Source of the DNA: Arcobacter sp. UBA7394
GTDB lineage: Bacteria; Campylobacterota; Campylobacteria; Campylobacterales; Arcobacteraceae
Assembly: GCA_002470185.1 (NCBI GenBank)
Contig: DKNG01000008.1
Location: forward strand, 1 to 7,298
Direction: 5' to 3'
Length of the DNA stretch: 7,298 bases
Shown here: piece after piece, positions 1 through 5,794 of the stretch
How the letters are laid out: every line of letters starts with the position of its first letter
How positions within the stretch are numbered: position 1 is the first letter of the stretch
The notes under the pieces: model-generated
Databases searched by the model: none
What the model was told of the DNA's origin: nothing
The model's input: only the letters and a program-made list of their open reading frames with translations
Position numbers and translations under genes: made by a program

Positions 1-326
1 ATGGTCAAGGTATAGCAACATTTCCACCAGTATGGGGAAGCAAATCGTATAACACAGGTGCAGGGTTAAGTAAACTTGATAAAATGGCTACATGGCTAAA
101 ACATAATATGCCATTAGGGAATCCTAATCTTACAAAAGAAGAAGCAATAGATATTTCAATTTATGTAAATGCACAAGAAAGAGATGCTTTTGATCTAAAA
201 GAACATTTACTTCCAAGGGAAAAAATGGGACACTACAATTCAAAAGTTTTTGAAGAGAAACATACAGTTGAATCAAATTTTAAAGCATTTGGTTTAGATT
301 TAAATGAAATAAAAGGTAATAAATAA
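1..326 (+). CDS. C-type cytochrome, TsdA-like (thiosulfate dehydrogenase family), 3' end only
   Basis: The reading frame is open from the window edge (first whole codon at base 3) to a TAA at 324-326, so about 107 C-terminal residues are visible. The internal ATG at 84 is not the start, because the same frame upstream already carries conserved sequence. Visible signatures are FPPVWG, a following YNTGAGL segment and HNMPLGNP, then an EAIDISIYVNAQER helix. This order is typical of the C-terminal haem domain of TsdA-type dihaem cytochromes, periplasmic enzymes that interconvert thiosulfate and tetrathionate. The Met of HNMP is the likely distal haem ligand by family analogy. The CXXCH haem sites and signal peptide would lie upstream and cannot be checked. 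A different dihaem cytochrome with the same C-terminal fold remains possible. The gene ends at a strong hairpin shared with the convergent hydrolase gene. Confidence 0.72.
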   Translation, partial: GQGIATFPPVWGSKSYNTGAGLSKLDKMATWLKHNMPLGNPNLTKEEAIDISIYVNAQERDAFDLKEHLLPREKMGHYNSKVFEEKHTVESNFKAFGLDLNEIKGNK

Positions 327-350
327 GAAATTATTACTCCATGATACACT

Positions 351-390
351 AAAAGAGACAAGTAAATAGCTTTATTTACTTGTCTCTTTT
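351..390. terminator. Bidirectional Rho-independent terminator
   Basis: Perfect 18-bp inverted repeat: arm 351-368 (AAAAGAGACAAGTAAATA) pairs with 373-390 around a GCTT loop at 369-372. Each arm starts or ends with an A/T run, so either strand gives a stem followed by a U-rich tail. It lies between the stop of the cytochrome gene (326) and the stop of the reverse-strand hydrolase gene (393), as expected of a shared terminator for convergent genes. Confidence 0.9.
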
Positions 391-392
391 AA

Positions 393-944
393 TTATGCTA
401 AAAAACTTCCAATCTTTCTAAAGTAACTTTCAATATTTTCAAAAGAGTGAGTTCCACCCTCTTCTATTACTAGTTCACTTTCACTTAATTTTTCAACAGC
501 ATCGTTATAATCTAGAACTTCATCTTCTGTTTGTAAAAGTGTGATAAAGTTTTCTTGATTAGATATTTCACTAACTTCAAGACCTTTTAATGCTTGAATA
601 TGATCACTTGTAACTTCAAAAGTTGTAAGATCATAATAATTTCTTGCCATTCCAATTTTGTCAAGTGTTTTATATGGATAAATTGCAGGATTAATTAATA
701 CTGCTTTTAAATCATATTTATTAGCTAAATAAATTGAATAATATCCACCTAAAGATGAACCAACTAAACCAACTGTTTCACCTTTTTCTAATAACATTTC
801 AATTAATTGCTCTAGGGTATCAATTGCTAAATTTGGTACATAAGACAAAGAAGGTGCTATTACTTCATCTTCAAAATATTCTCTAAAAAGTGAAGCTTTA
901 CCACCATGTCCACTACTTCCAAAACCGTGTATATATATAATCAT
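393..944 (-). CDS. YqiA/YcfP-type alpha/beta-hydrolase (putative esterase)
   Basis: A 183-residue cytoplasmic protein without signal peptide or membrane segment, about the usual length for YqiA-type small esterases. It opens with IIYIHGFGSS, the oxyanion-side HGF motif at residues 3-10. The nucleophile elbow is GSSLGG (62-67, Ser64). The acid lies in the EDEVLDY segment (140-146, Asp141 or Asp145) and the catalytic His is His166 in GGTHSF. NPAIYP (85-90) is also typical of the family. The ATG at 944 has an AGGA Shine-Dalgarno about 8 bases upstream. The gene is monocistronic: its promoter region is shared with divergent radA and it ends at the hairpin at 351-390. E. coli YqiA hydrolyses acyl-CoA and short esters in vitro; the physiological substrate here is unknown. 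Confidence 0.85.
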   Translation of the reverse strand: MIIYIHGFGSSGHGGKASLFREYFEDEVIAPSLSYVPNLAIDTLEQLIEMLLEKGETVGLVGSSLGGYYSIYLANKYDLKAVLINPAIYPYKTLDKIGMARNYYDLTTFEVTSDHIQALKGLEVSEISNQENFITLLQTEDEVLDYNDAVEKLSESELVIEEGGTHSFENIESYFRKIGSFLA

Positions 945-972
945 TATTGATCCTAATTAAAATATTAAAAGA

Positions 973-978
973 ATTATA
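973..978 (-). promoter_or_regulatory. Candidate -10 box for the hydrolase gene
   Basis: TATAAT read on the reverse strand (ATTATA on the + strand), about 29 bases upstream of the ATG at 944. No clear -35 hexamer is visible; the upstream sequence is simply AT-rich, as is common for sigma70 promoters in Campylobacterota. Confidence 0.5.
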
Positions 979-1010
979 TCTTAGCTTCTATAATATTACT
1001 TTATAATTGA

Positions 1011-1041
1011 TAGAAAATATTTCATTTTGAAATATTTTCTA
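1011..1041. repeat. 13-bp perfect inverted repeat between divergent promoters
   Basis: TAGAAAATATTTC (1011-1023) and its exact complement (1029-1041) flank a 5-base ATTTT centre. It sits between the hydrolase and radA promoters, and the right arm overlaps the place where the -35 region of the radA promoter should be. It could be an operator for a dimeric regulator, or a hairpin if transcribed. AT-richness raises the chance of an accidental palindrome, but a 13-bp exact match is long. Confidence 0.6.
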
Positions 1042-1061
1042 GTGCATAATAAAAATTTGAC

Positions 1062-1067
1062 TATAAT
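1062..1067 (+). promoter_or_regulatory. Probable radA -10 box
   Basis: Exact TATAAT hexamer 28 bases upstream of the radA ATG, giving an expected transcription start near 1073-1075. The leader would carry an AGGA ribosome-binding site at 1085-1088, seven bases before the start codon. Confidence 0.65.
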
Positions 1068-1095
1068 TGCATCAAGATTTAAATAGGAAATATTT

Positions 1096-2445
1096 ATGGC
1101 AAAGAAAAAAACATCATTATTTGAGTGTCAACACTGTGGAGAACAATCTACAAAATGGCTAGGCAAGTGTCCAAATTGTGGAGGATGGGATAGTTTTATT
1201 GAACTAAACCAAGAACAACAAGAAGTTCTTAAAAAAGTCTCTAAAGTTTCATCAAGTACTTCAAAAGCAACACCAATAACACAAATTGTGCAAGATGATG
1301 TGACAAGGTTTTCATCTTTTAATGAAGAGTTTGACCTAGTATTAGGTGGAGGAATTGTTCCTGGAAGTTTAACACTAATTGGTGGAAGCCCAGGAGTTGG
1401 AAAATCAACACTATTACTAAAAGTTGCAGGAAGTATGGCAAACAGTGGTAAAAAAGTTTTATATGTATCAGGGGAAGAAAGTGCTGGACAAATTAAACTG
1501 AGAGCAAATAGATTAGATGCTAACCATGATGGACTTTTTTTATTAAGTGAAATTAAATTAGAAGAGATTCAAGATGAACTTCTAAGACAAGATTATCAAG
1601 TAGTAATTATTGATTCAATTCAAACAATTTATTCATCAAACCTAACATCAGCTCCTGGGTCTGTATCACAAGTAAGAGAGATTACTTTTGAGCTTATGAG
1701 AAAAGCAAAAGAGTCTGATATTGCTATGTTTATTATTGGACATATTACAAAAGATGGAAGTATTGCAGGTCCACGAGTATTAGAGCATATGGTTGATACT
1801 GTTTTATATTTTGAGGGAGAGTCTTCAAAAGAGTTAAGAATGCTTAGAGGTTTCAAAAATAGATTTGGTTCAACATCAGAGATTGGTATTTTTGAAATGA
1901 CCGGAGAAGGATTAGTAAGTGCAAAAGATATTACATCAAAATTCTTTGATAAATCAAAAGCACAAAGTGGTTCAGCCCTAACAGTTGCAATGGAAGGAAG
2001 CCGTGCATTAATCCTAGAAGTACAAGCTTTAGTAACAGAGAGTACTCATCCAAATCCCAAAAGATCAGCTACAGGATTTGATGGAAATAGATTAAATATG
2101 CTTTTAGCTCTACTTGAGAAGAAAATAGATTTACCACTTAATCACTATGATGTTTTTGTAAATATCTCTGGTGGAATAAAAATCAAAGAAAGTTCAGCAG
2201 ATTTAGCAGTAGTTGCTGCAATTATTTCTTCTTTTAGAGATAGACCTATTTCTAAAGAGTCTGTATTTATTGGTGAAGTTTCATTAACAGGTGAGATTAA
2301 AGATGTATATTCAATTGATATGAGATTAAAAGAAGCTCAAGCTCAAGGGATTCAAAAAGCAGTAATTGCTTTAAAACCTAACCTTAAACTTGATATTAAA
2401 TGTTTTGCCGTTGATGAAGTACCAAAAATGATTGAACTTTTCTAA
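1096..2445 (+). CDS. radA: DNA repair protein RadA (branch-migration ATPase)
   Basis: A 449-residue protein, close to the family length of about 450-460. RadA is a RecA-like hexameric ATPase that promotes branch migration of recombination intermediates together with RecA. The domains appear in the canonical order. A C4 zinc finger is formed by Cys11, Cys14, Cys25 and Cys28. The Walker A motif is GGSPGVGKST (96-105, Lys103). The Walker B strand is VVIIDS (169-174, Asp173). The RadA-specific KNRFG motif is at 254-258. The C-terminal third is a Lon-protease-like domain, with SSADLAVVAA and GEVSLTGEI at about 367-401. The ATG at 1096 has AGGA seven bases upstream. No terminator follows: the stop overlaps that of the convergent transglutaminase-like gene by four bases. 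Nothing suggests damage or transfer. Confidence 0.97.
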   Translation: MAKKKTSLFECQHCGEQSTKWLGKCPNCGGWDSFIELNQEQQEVLKKVSKVSSSTSKATPITQIVQDDVTRFSSFNEEFDLVLGGGIVPGSLTLIGGSPGVGKSTLLLKVAGSMANSGKKVLYVSGEESAGQIKLRANRLDANHDGLFLLSEIKLEEIQDELLRQDYQVVIIDSIQTIYSSNLTSAPGSVSQVREITFELMRKAKESDIAMFIIGHITKDGSIAGPRVLEHMVDTVLYFEGESSKELRMLRGFKNRFGSTSEIGIFEMTGEGLVSAKDITSKFFDKSKAQSGSALTVAMEGSRALILEVQALVTESTHPNPKRSATGFDGNRLNMLLALLEKKIDLPLNHYDVFVNISGGIKIKESSADLAVVAAIISSFRDRPISKESVFIGEVSLTGEIKDVYSIDMRLKEAQAQGIQKAVIALKPNLKLDIKCFAVDEVPKMIELF

Positions 2446-3011
2446 ACTTTTGTAGGAAGGTTCTTTTTCATATCCTCATATTTATCGTATTTATTTAAAA
2501 ATTCGACAACACTAGGAAGAGGTTTTGAATATAAAGTATCTATATTATACTCTCCCTCTTCTAATTCAAAAGCTAACTTTTCAATAGGAGGAATACACAA
2601 GGCATTAACACCTTCTTTATTTCCTCTTGGGTCTAAACGATACCATCCATATTTATCTAAATACACAGCATTTAAACCATGTAAAGAAAATGCATCTTTT
2701 TTATATTCATTACAATGAAGATATTGATAACATAAAGCAGTTGGAATTCCATTAGCTCTTGTTAATGCTGCAAAGAGATGACTTTTTGCATAACACCAGC
2801 CTGTTTTTGATTCTAAAACTTCACTTGCCTTACAGGCTTTAATATCTCTTGGATAATCCCCAATATGTTTAATACTATCCCTAACATACAAAAAGCAGTT
2901 CCCAACTATTTGTTCATCTGTTTTACAATTAGTTGAAAGCTTTTTTGCTAACTTTTGAATATTCTCATTAGAATAGTCAATAATTTCGCACTCTCCTAAA
3001 AATTCTTCCAT
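2442..3011 (-). CDS. Transglutaminase-like (papain-fold) protein
   Basis: A 189-residue protein with the Cys-His-Asp triad of the transglutaminase-like superfamily. Cys73 lies in TGWCYAKSHLFAALTRA, followed by the usual NGIPT strand. His111 lies in SLHGLNAVYL and Asp127 in WYRLDPRG. Bacterial members of this fold are mostly thiol proteases or amidases rather than protein cross-linkers, so the substrate is unknown. There is no signal peptide or membrane segment and the protein contains eight cysteines, which suits a cytoplasmic location. The start at 3011 has a good Shine-Dalgarno, AGAAGGA, about seven bases upstream. The gene is divergent from ybeY and its TAG stop overlaps the radA stop tail to tail, so the two mRNAs must overlap unless transcription ends inside the coding regions. 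Confidence 0.82.
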   Translation of the reverse strand: MEEFLGECEIIDYSNENIQKLAKKLSTNCKTDEQIVGNCFLYVRDSIKHIGDYPRDIKACKASEVLESKTGWCYAKSHLFAALTRANGIPTALCYQYLHCNEYKKDAFSLHGLNAVYLDKYGWYRLDPRGNKEGVNALCIPPIEKLAFELEEGEYNIDTLYSKPLPSVVEFLNKYDKYEDMKKNLPTKV

Positions 3012-3036
3012 TCTGCATCCTTCTTGACCCTATTTT

Positions 3037-3042
3037 AATATA
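3037..3042 (-). promoter_or_regulatory. Candidate -10 box for the transglutaminase-like gene
   Basis: TATATT on the reverse strand, 25 bases upstream of the ATG at 3011. It lies within about 30 bases of the divergent ybeY -10 box, so the upstream halves of both promoters share the same DNA. Confidence 0.4.
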
Positions 3043-3048
3043 GTTAAA

Positions 3049-3091
3049 CTTTTAATTTGCAAAGATTTGATACAATCGCGCAAATTAAAAG
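3049..3091. repeat. 12-bp inverted repeat bracketing the ybeY -10 box
   Basis: CTTTTAATTTGC (3049-3060) and its exact complement GCAAATTAAAAG (3080-3091) are separated by 19 bases that contain the ybeY -10 hexamer. Arm centres are 31 bases apart, about three helical turns. The left arm lies upstream of the expected transcription start, so the pair cannot form a hairpin in the ybeY mRNA made from this promoter. A DNA operator is the more natural reading; the right arm also runs into the ybeY ribosome-binding site. Confidence 0.6.
3071..3076 (+). promoter_or_regulatory. Probable -10 box for ybeY and the antiporter gene
   Basis: TACAAT, preceded by TTTGA, 24 bases upstream of the ATG at 3100; expected transcription start near 3082. 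This position overlaps a possible upstream TTG start at 3067, which would therefore not be on the mRNA. Confidence 0.55.
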
Positions 3092-3099
3092 GTAAAATT

Positions 3100-3519
3100 A
3101 TGATTGATATTGAAAATAATACTTCTTTTGAAATAGATTTATCATCGCTTGAATCTATTGCAAATGAGCTAACATCAAAAGATATTGAATTAATCATCAC
3201 ACAAAATGATGAAATTCAAGAATTAAATAAAGAACATAGAAATATTGACAAAGCTACAGATGTATTAAGTTTTCCCCTAGAATTCGATATGCCAAATATG
3301 CCAGCGGGTTCAATTGTAATATCAACAGATTTTGTTGAAGATAAAGCAAAAGAGTATGGACATACTTTTAATGAAGAGTTATCATTATTGTTTATTCATG
3401 GATTACTTCATCTAATTGGTTTTGATCATGAGGTTGATAATGGTGAGCATAGAGACAAAGAAGAAGAATTAATTAATAAATTTAATTTACCAAAAAGTTT
3501 AATCATAAGGAATTCATAG
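3100..3519 (+). CDS. ybeY: Endoribonuclease YbeY (rRNA maturation factor)
   Basis: A 139-residue metalloprotein from the ATG at 3100. YbeY acts on the ribosome in 16S rRNA 3'-end maturation and 70S quality control. The zinc site is IHGLLHLIGFDH, with His100, His104 and His110. The conserved N-terminal elements are LNKEHRNIDKATDVLSFP (42-59), including Arg47 and TDVLSFP. The frame stays open upstream to a TTG at 3067, but that codon lies just before and against the -10 hexamer, whereas AAAAGG at 3087-3092 is well spaced for the ATG at 3100. Family length also agrees with 139 residues. The stop is one base before the antiporter start, so the two genes are almost certainly cotranscribed and translationally linked. 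Confidence 0.95.
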   Translation: MIDIENNTSFEIDLSSLESIANELTSKDIELIITQNDEIQELNKEHRNIDKATDVLSFPLEFDMPNMPAGSIVISTDFVEDKAKEYGHTFNEELSLLFIHGLLHLIGFDHEVDNGEHRDKEEELINKFNLPKSLIIRNS

Positions 3520-3520
3520 A

Positions 3521-4441
3521 ATGGATTTAATTATATTTACAGTAGCCATGGCTGCTTTAATTTACGGCGCAGATTTTATTATTGAACAAAGTGAAAAAAT
3601 TGCACTTCATTATAATATCTCACATTTTGTAATAGGTGCTACACTTGTTGCATTAGGTACATCATTACCAGAGATGGCAGTATCTATTTCAGCTTCTATG
3701 AAAGGAAGTGCTGATATTGCAGTAGCAAACGTAATTGGAAGTACTATTTTTAATATTGCTTTAGTTTTAGGTACTGTGTTTTTGCTAGCAAAAAAAATAG
3801 CTCCAAAGAGAGATTTATTTGCAAAAGATTCGGCATGGGCATTATTCCCAATTTTAGTATTCATTTTAATGGGAATAGATGGACAACTAAATCTTATTGA
3901 TGGTGTTTTATTCTTACTTTTAATGGCTGCTTATTTAATCTTCTTAATTGGTTCTAACCAAGTAGAAGATATAGATGAAGACTTAGCAAAAGAAAAATTT
4001 GCATGGGGAAAAACATCTGTTTTATTAATAGTAGGATTTATATTTGTAGTAGTAGGTGCAGATTTTGCAATTGACAGTGCTGGAAATATTGCAAGACAAT
4101 TTGGTATTTCAGAATGGATTATTGGATTATTCTTAGTTGCATTTGGTACATCTTTACCTGAGTTAACTATCTCTATTAAATCTGCAATGAACAATAATGC
4201 TGATTTAGCAATTGGTAATATTATTGGATCAAATGTTGCAAACTTTACAATGGTATTAGGATTAGCATCAATTATTAATCCATTAAACGTTGATTTAAAT
4301 GCATATTTCTTTGATATTGCAGCAGCAGTTATACTTTCATTAATGTTAGTATTTATTACAGCAAATAAACTTTATAATAAATCTGCAGGTGTAGTATTTA
4401 TGGTAGTTTTAGCATTAGTAATTCAAAATGGTTTAGCTTAA
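3521..4441 (+). CDS. CaCA-family sodium/calcium-type antiporter (YrbG-like)
   Basis: A 306-residue inner-membrane protein with about ten hydrophobic segments in two homologous halves. The two alpha-repeats that form the ion pathway are clear: GATLVALGTSLPE at 39-51 and GLFLVAFGTSLPE at 202-214. Each is followed by the second half of its repeat, VANVIGSTIFN (68-78) and IGNIIGSNVAN (231-241). Glu51 and Glu214 are the expected cation ligands. The halves are joined by an acidic loop around residues 146-160 (VEDIDEDLAKEK). Repeat 1 has Thr74 where repeat 2 has Asn238. The family exchanges Na+ or H+ for Ca2+; the actual ions here are not predictable. AAGGA at 3507-3511 inside the ybeY end serves as ribosome-binding site. 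The last codons form one arm of the terminator hairpin. Confidence 0.93.
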   Translation: MDLIIFTVAMAALIYGADFIIEQSEKIALHYNISHFVIGATLVALGTSLPEMAVSISASMKGSADIAVANVIGSTIFNIALVLGTVFLLAKKIAPKRDLFAKDSAWALFPILVFILMGIDGQLNLIDGVLFLLLMAAYLIFLIGSNQVEDIDEDLAKEKFAWGKTSVLLIVGFIFVVVGADFAIDSAGNIARQFGISEWIIGLFLVAFGTSLPELTISIKSAMNNNADLAIGNIIGSNVANFTMVLGLASIINPLNVDLNAYFFDIAAAVILSLMLVFITANKLYNKSAGVVFMVVLALVIQNGLA

Positions 4442-4459
4442 AAGCTAAACTATTTTGAA
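4422..4459. terminator. Bidirectional terminator containing both convergent stop codons
   Basis: Arms 4422-4439 (TTCAAAATGGTTTAGCTT) and 4442-4459 are complementary over 18 positions with one mismatch, G4430 against T4451, which is a G-U wobble in the + strand RNA. The core GTTTAGCT/AGCTAAAC (8 bp) is followed by TATTTT. The antiporter stop (4439-4441) lies at the loop and the reverse-strand regulator stop (4450-4452) lies in the right arm, so the hairpin encodes the C-termini of both proteins. Confidence 0.8.
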
Positions 4460-4854
4460 CATTTAGGGCAAAGGCCACTTAAAACGATATTTGTAGAGTC
4501 AATTTGAAACTGACTTAGAGATGCAGCTTCATTAACTACAGAAGTTGTGTTAACAGTAACATCTTCAATATACCCACATGATGAACATAACATATGAGCA
4601 TGTTCTTCTTTTACTAATTCATAAACTGATTTAGAATTTGGTATCTTAACTTCTGAAAGAAATACTTTCTCAACCATTGCATTAATATTTTTATATATTG
4701 TTGCTAATGATATAGATGGAAACTTTGAAAGTAACTTTTTATATAAATCATCTATATTCATATGACCATTAAGGTAAAGCTCTTCTACAATAGCTACCCT
4801 TTGAGGAGTCACTTTTAAATCATAATCTTTCAGTAAACTTGTATAATTTGTCAT
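4450..4854 (-). CDS. perR: Fur-family transcriptional repressor, PerR-like peroxide sensor
   Basis: A 134-residue regulator: an N-terminal winged helix with KVTPQRVAIVEEL (14-26) and the recognition helix ISLATIYKNINAM (48-60), then a dimerisation/metal domain. The structural zinc site has two CXXC pairs, Cys90/Cys93 and Cys129/Cys132. Regulatory-metal residues by alignment to B. subtilis PerR are His31, Glu79, His85, His87 and Asp98. Asp98 matches the PerR hallmark Asp104, where Fur proteins tend to have Glu, while Glu79 replaces Asp85. His31 and His85 match the histidines oxidised by peroxide in PerR. The frame extends upstream to a TTG at 4884, but AAAGGAAGAG just before the ATG at 4854 decides the start. 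Divergent rubrerythrin genes support a peroxide-response role; Fur remains an alternative. Confidence 0.85.
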   Translation of the reverse strand: MTNYTSLLKDYDLKVTPQRVAIVEELYLNGHMNIDDLYKKLLSKFPSISLATIYKNINAMVEKVFLSEVKIPNSKSVYELVKEEHAHMLCSSCGYIEDVTVNTTSVVNEAASLSQFQIDSTNIVLSGLCPKCSK

Positions 4855-4870
4855 AATTACTCTTCCTTTC

Positions 4871-4945
4871 GTGAAATAATACAATATAAATCATTTAATT
4901 TCACATAATTTATATATTTTGTGAATAAGCAATACTTTTATTCAT
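4871..4945. promoter_or_regulatory. Cluster of alternating half-sites, candidate Fur/PerR-family operator
   Basis: Four related half-sites alternate in orientation: GTGAAAT (4871-4877, forward), ATTTCAC (4898-4904, reverse), GTGAATAA (4921-4928, forward) and TTATTCAT (4938-4945, reverse). The first pair is centred on 4887-4888, within the candidate -10 box of the regulator gene. The site does not match the textbook PerR or Fur box, so the binding protein is an inference from position only. Confidence 0.5.
4883..4888 (-). promoter_or_regulatory. Candidate -10 box for the PerR-like gene
   Basis: TATATT on the reverse strand, about 29 bases upstream of the ATG at 4854, placing the transcription start near 4876 and giving a leader of about 22 bases with the AAAGGAAGAG ribosome-binding site. 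The upstream TTG codon at 4884 overlaps this box. Confidence 0.45.
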
Positions 4946-4983
4946 AAAAAGTAAGTATAACACAATTTTTATTAAACGAGAAT

Positions 4984-5043
4984 AATTTTCCTTTAAGTTA
5001 AGTTATTCTATACTTCTCTCAACGGAAAAAAATTTTCCTCTAA
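4984..5043. repeat. Pair of 13-base direct repeats upstream of the first rubrerythrin
   Basis: AATTTTCCTTTAA (4984-4996) recurs as AATTTTCCTCTAA (5031-5043), 12 of 13 positions identical, 47 bases apart start to start. The second copy is also half of a small palindrome, GGAAAA-AAA-TTTTCC at 5024-5038. The copies flank a candidate upstream promoter, so they may be activator or repressor sites. Confidence 0.45.
5009..5014 (+). promoter_or_regulatory. Possible upstream -10 box for the first rubrerythrin
   Basis: TATACT, with expected start near 5021. It would give a leader of about 54 bases that includes the GGAAAA/TTTTCC palindrome at 5024-5038. Weaker than the box at 5051 but better spaced from the gene. 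Confidence 0.35.
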
Positions 5044-5050
5044 TAAAAAA

Positions 5051-5056
5051 TATAAT
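5051..5056 (+). promoter_or_regulatory. Candidate proximal -10 box for the first rubrerythrin
   Basis: Exact TATAAT 18 bases before the ATG at 5075. Transcription from it would begin near 5062-5063, so the AAGGA ribosome-binding site (5063-5067) would be at the very 5' end of the mRNA. That short leader makes the upstream alternative worth considering. Confidence 0.45.
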
Positions 5057-5074
5057 TAAGACAAGGAATTAAAA

Positions 5075-5737
5075 ATGAAACAATATGAAACTTACAAATG
5101 TAATACATGTGGTTGTGAAGTAGAAGTACAAGAGACAGGAGTTAATGCAAAATTATCATGTTGTGGTGAAGAGATGGCAATGATTACAGAAAACTTAACA
5201 GCTGTTAATTTAATGAAAGCATTTGCAGGTGAATCACAAGCTAGAAATAAATATGAATTCTTTGCAGAAGTTGCATTTTCTGAAGGTTTACATAAAATTG
5301 CTAAATTCTTCCAAGAAGCTGCTGATAATGAAAAATATCATGCAATGGCAGAATTTAAAGCTTATAATAAATTAGTACATGATGTAGAATTAGATTCAAC
5401 TGCTAAAAATATTCAATATGCAGCAGATGGTGAGAAATATGAACATGAAGAGATGTACCCTAACTTTGAAGCAATTGCTAAGAGTGAGGGTTTAAAAGAG
5501 ATTGCAAGAATGTTTAAAGCAATTGGAAAAGTAGAAGTTGAACATGAAAAAGAGTATTTAGAATTAAAACAAGCATTAATTGATGAAGGTTTCTTAGAAT
5601 CAGATGTAGAAGAAGAATGGGTATGTGAAGTATGTGGTCATGTTCACAGAGGTAAGAAACCACCAAAAGCTTGTCCTTTATGTAGAGTTGAAAAAGAATA
5701 TTTCAAAAAGAAAAATAAAGACGTAACTGTAGGTTAA
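5075..5737 (+). CDS. rrc: Desulforubrerythrin (Rrc-type peroxide reductase), copy 1
   Basis: A 220-residue cytoplasmic non-haem iron protein with three domains, the architecture of C. jejuni Rrc, which reduces hydrogen peroxide to water. The N-terminal desulforedoxin-type Fe(Cys)4 domain uses Cys9, Cys12, Cys29 and Cys30. The four-helix diiron domain has Glu53, the Glu86/His89 pair, Glu120 and Glu123, and Glu154/His157, matching all the usual rubrerythrin ligands. The C-terminal rubredoxin domain uses Cys184, Cys187, Cys200 and Cys203. An extra cysteine, Cys14, sits next to the first iron site and is Asn in copy 2. AAGGA lies seven bases before the start. The gene is divergent from a PerR-like repressor and 57 bases upstream of its paralogue, with no terminator hairpin seen between them. 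Confidence 0.96.
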   Translation: MKQYETYKCNTCGCEVEVQETGVNAKLSCCGEEMAMITENLTAVNLMKAFAGESQARNKYEFFAEVAFSEGLHKIAKFFQEAADNEKYHAMAEFKAYNKLVHDVELDSTAKNIQYAADGEKYEHEEMYPNFEAIAKSEGLKEIARMFKAIGKVEVEHEKEYLELKQALIDEGFLESDVEEEWVCEVCGHVHRGKKPPKACPLCRVEKEYFKKKNKDVTVG

Positions 5738-5769
5738 TAATATTTTTATAATTAATTAAATACTATTTA

Positions 5770-5775
5770 TATAAT
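5770..5775 (+). promoter_or_regulatory. Probable internal promoter (-10) for the second rubrerythrin
   Basis: Exact TATAAT in the 57-base gap, 19 bases before the ATG at 5795, so the leader would be short. It implies that copy 2 can be expressed independently of copy 1, in addition to possible read-through. Confidence 0.5.
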
Positions 5776-5794
5776 AAAATTCAAGGAGTTAAGA

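Noticed and set aside
84..326. An 80-residue separate small gene starting at the ATG at 84
   Set aside because: The frame is open to the window edge and the upstream codons encode conserved cytochrome sequence (FPPVWG), so this is the tail of a longer gene.
1629..1856. Reverse-strand open frame of 75 codons inside radA
   Set aside because: It lies wholly within the conserved ATPase core of radA and shows no recognisable protein features.
3067..3099. Upstream TTG start for ybeY, adding 11 residues
   Set aside because: The TTG touches the probable -10 hexamer and has no ribosome-binding site, while the ATG at 3100 has AAAAGG suitably placed and gives the usual family length.
3610..4194. Two reverse-strand open frames inside the antiporter gene
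   Set aside because: They mirror the two alpha-repeats of the antiporter (both contain the antisense of GTSLPE), so their similarity to each other is a by-product of the internal duplication.
4855..4884. Upstream TTG start for the PerR-like gene, adding 10 residues
   Set aside because: The added segment contains the AAAGGAAGAG ribosome-binding site for the ATG at 4854 and overlaps the candidate -10 box.
4855..5074. Classical PerR box (TTATAATNATTATAA) in the regulator-rubrerythrin gap
   Set aside because: I scanned the gap and found only short AT-rich partial matches, none convincing.
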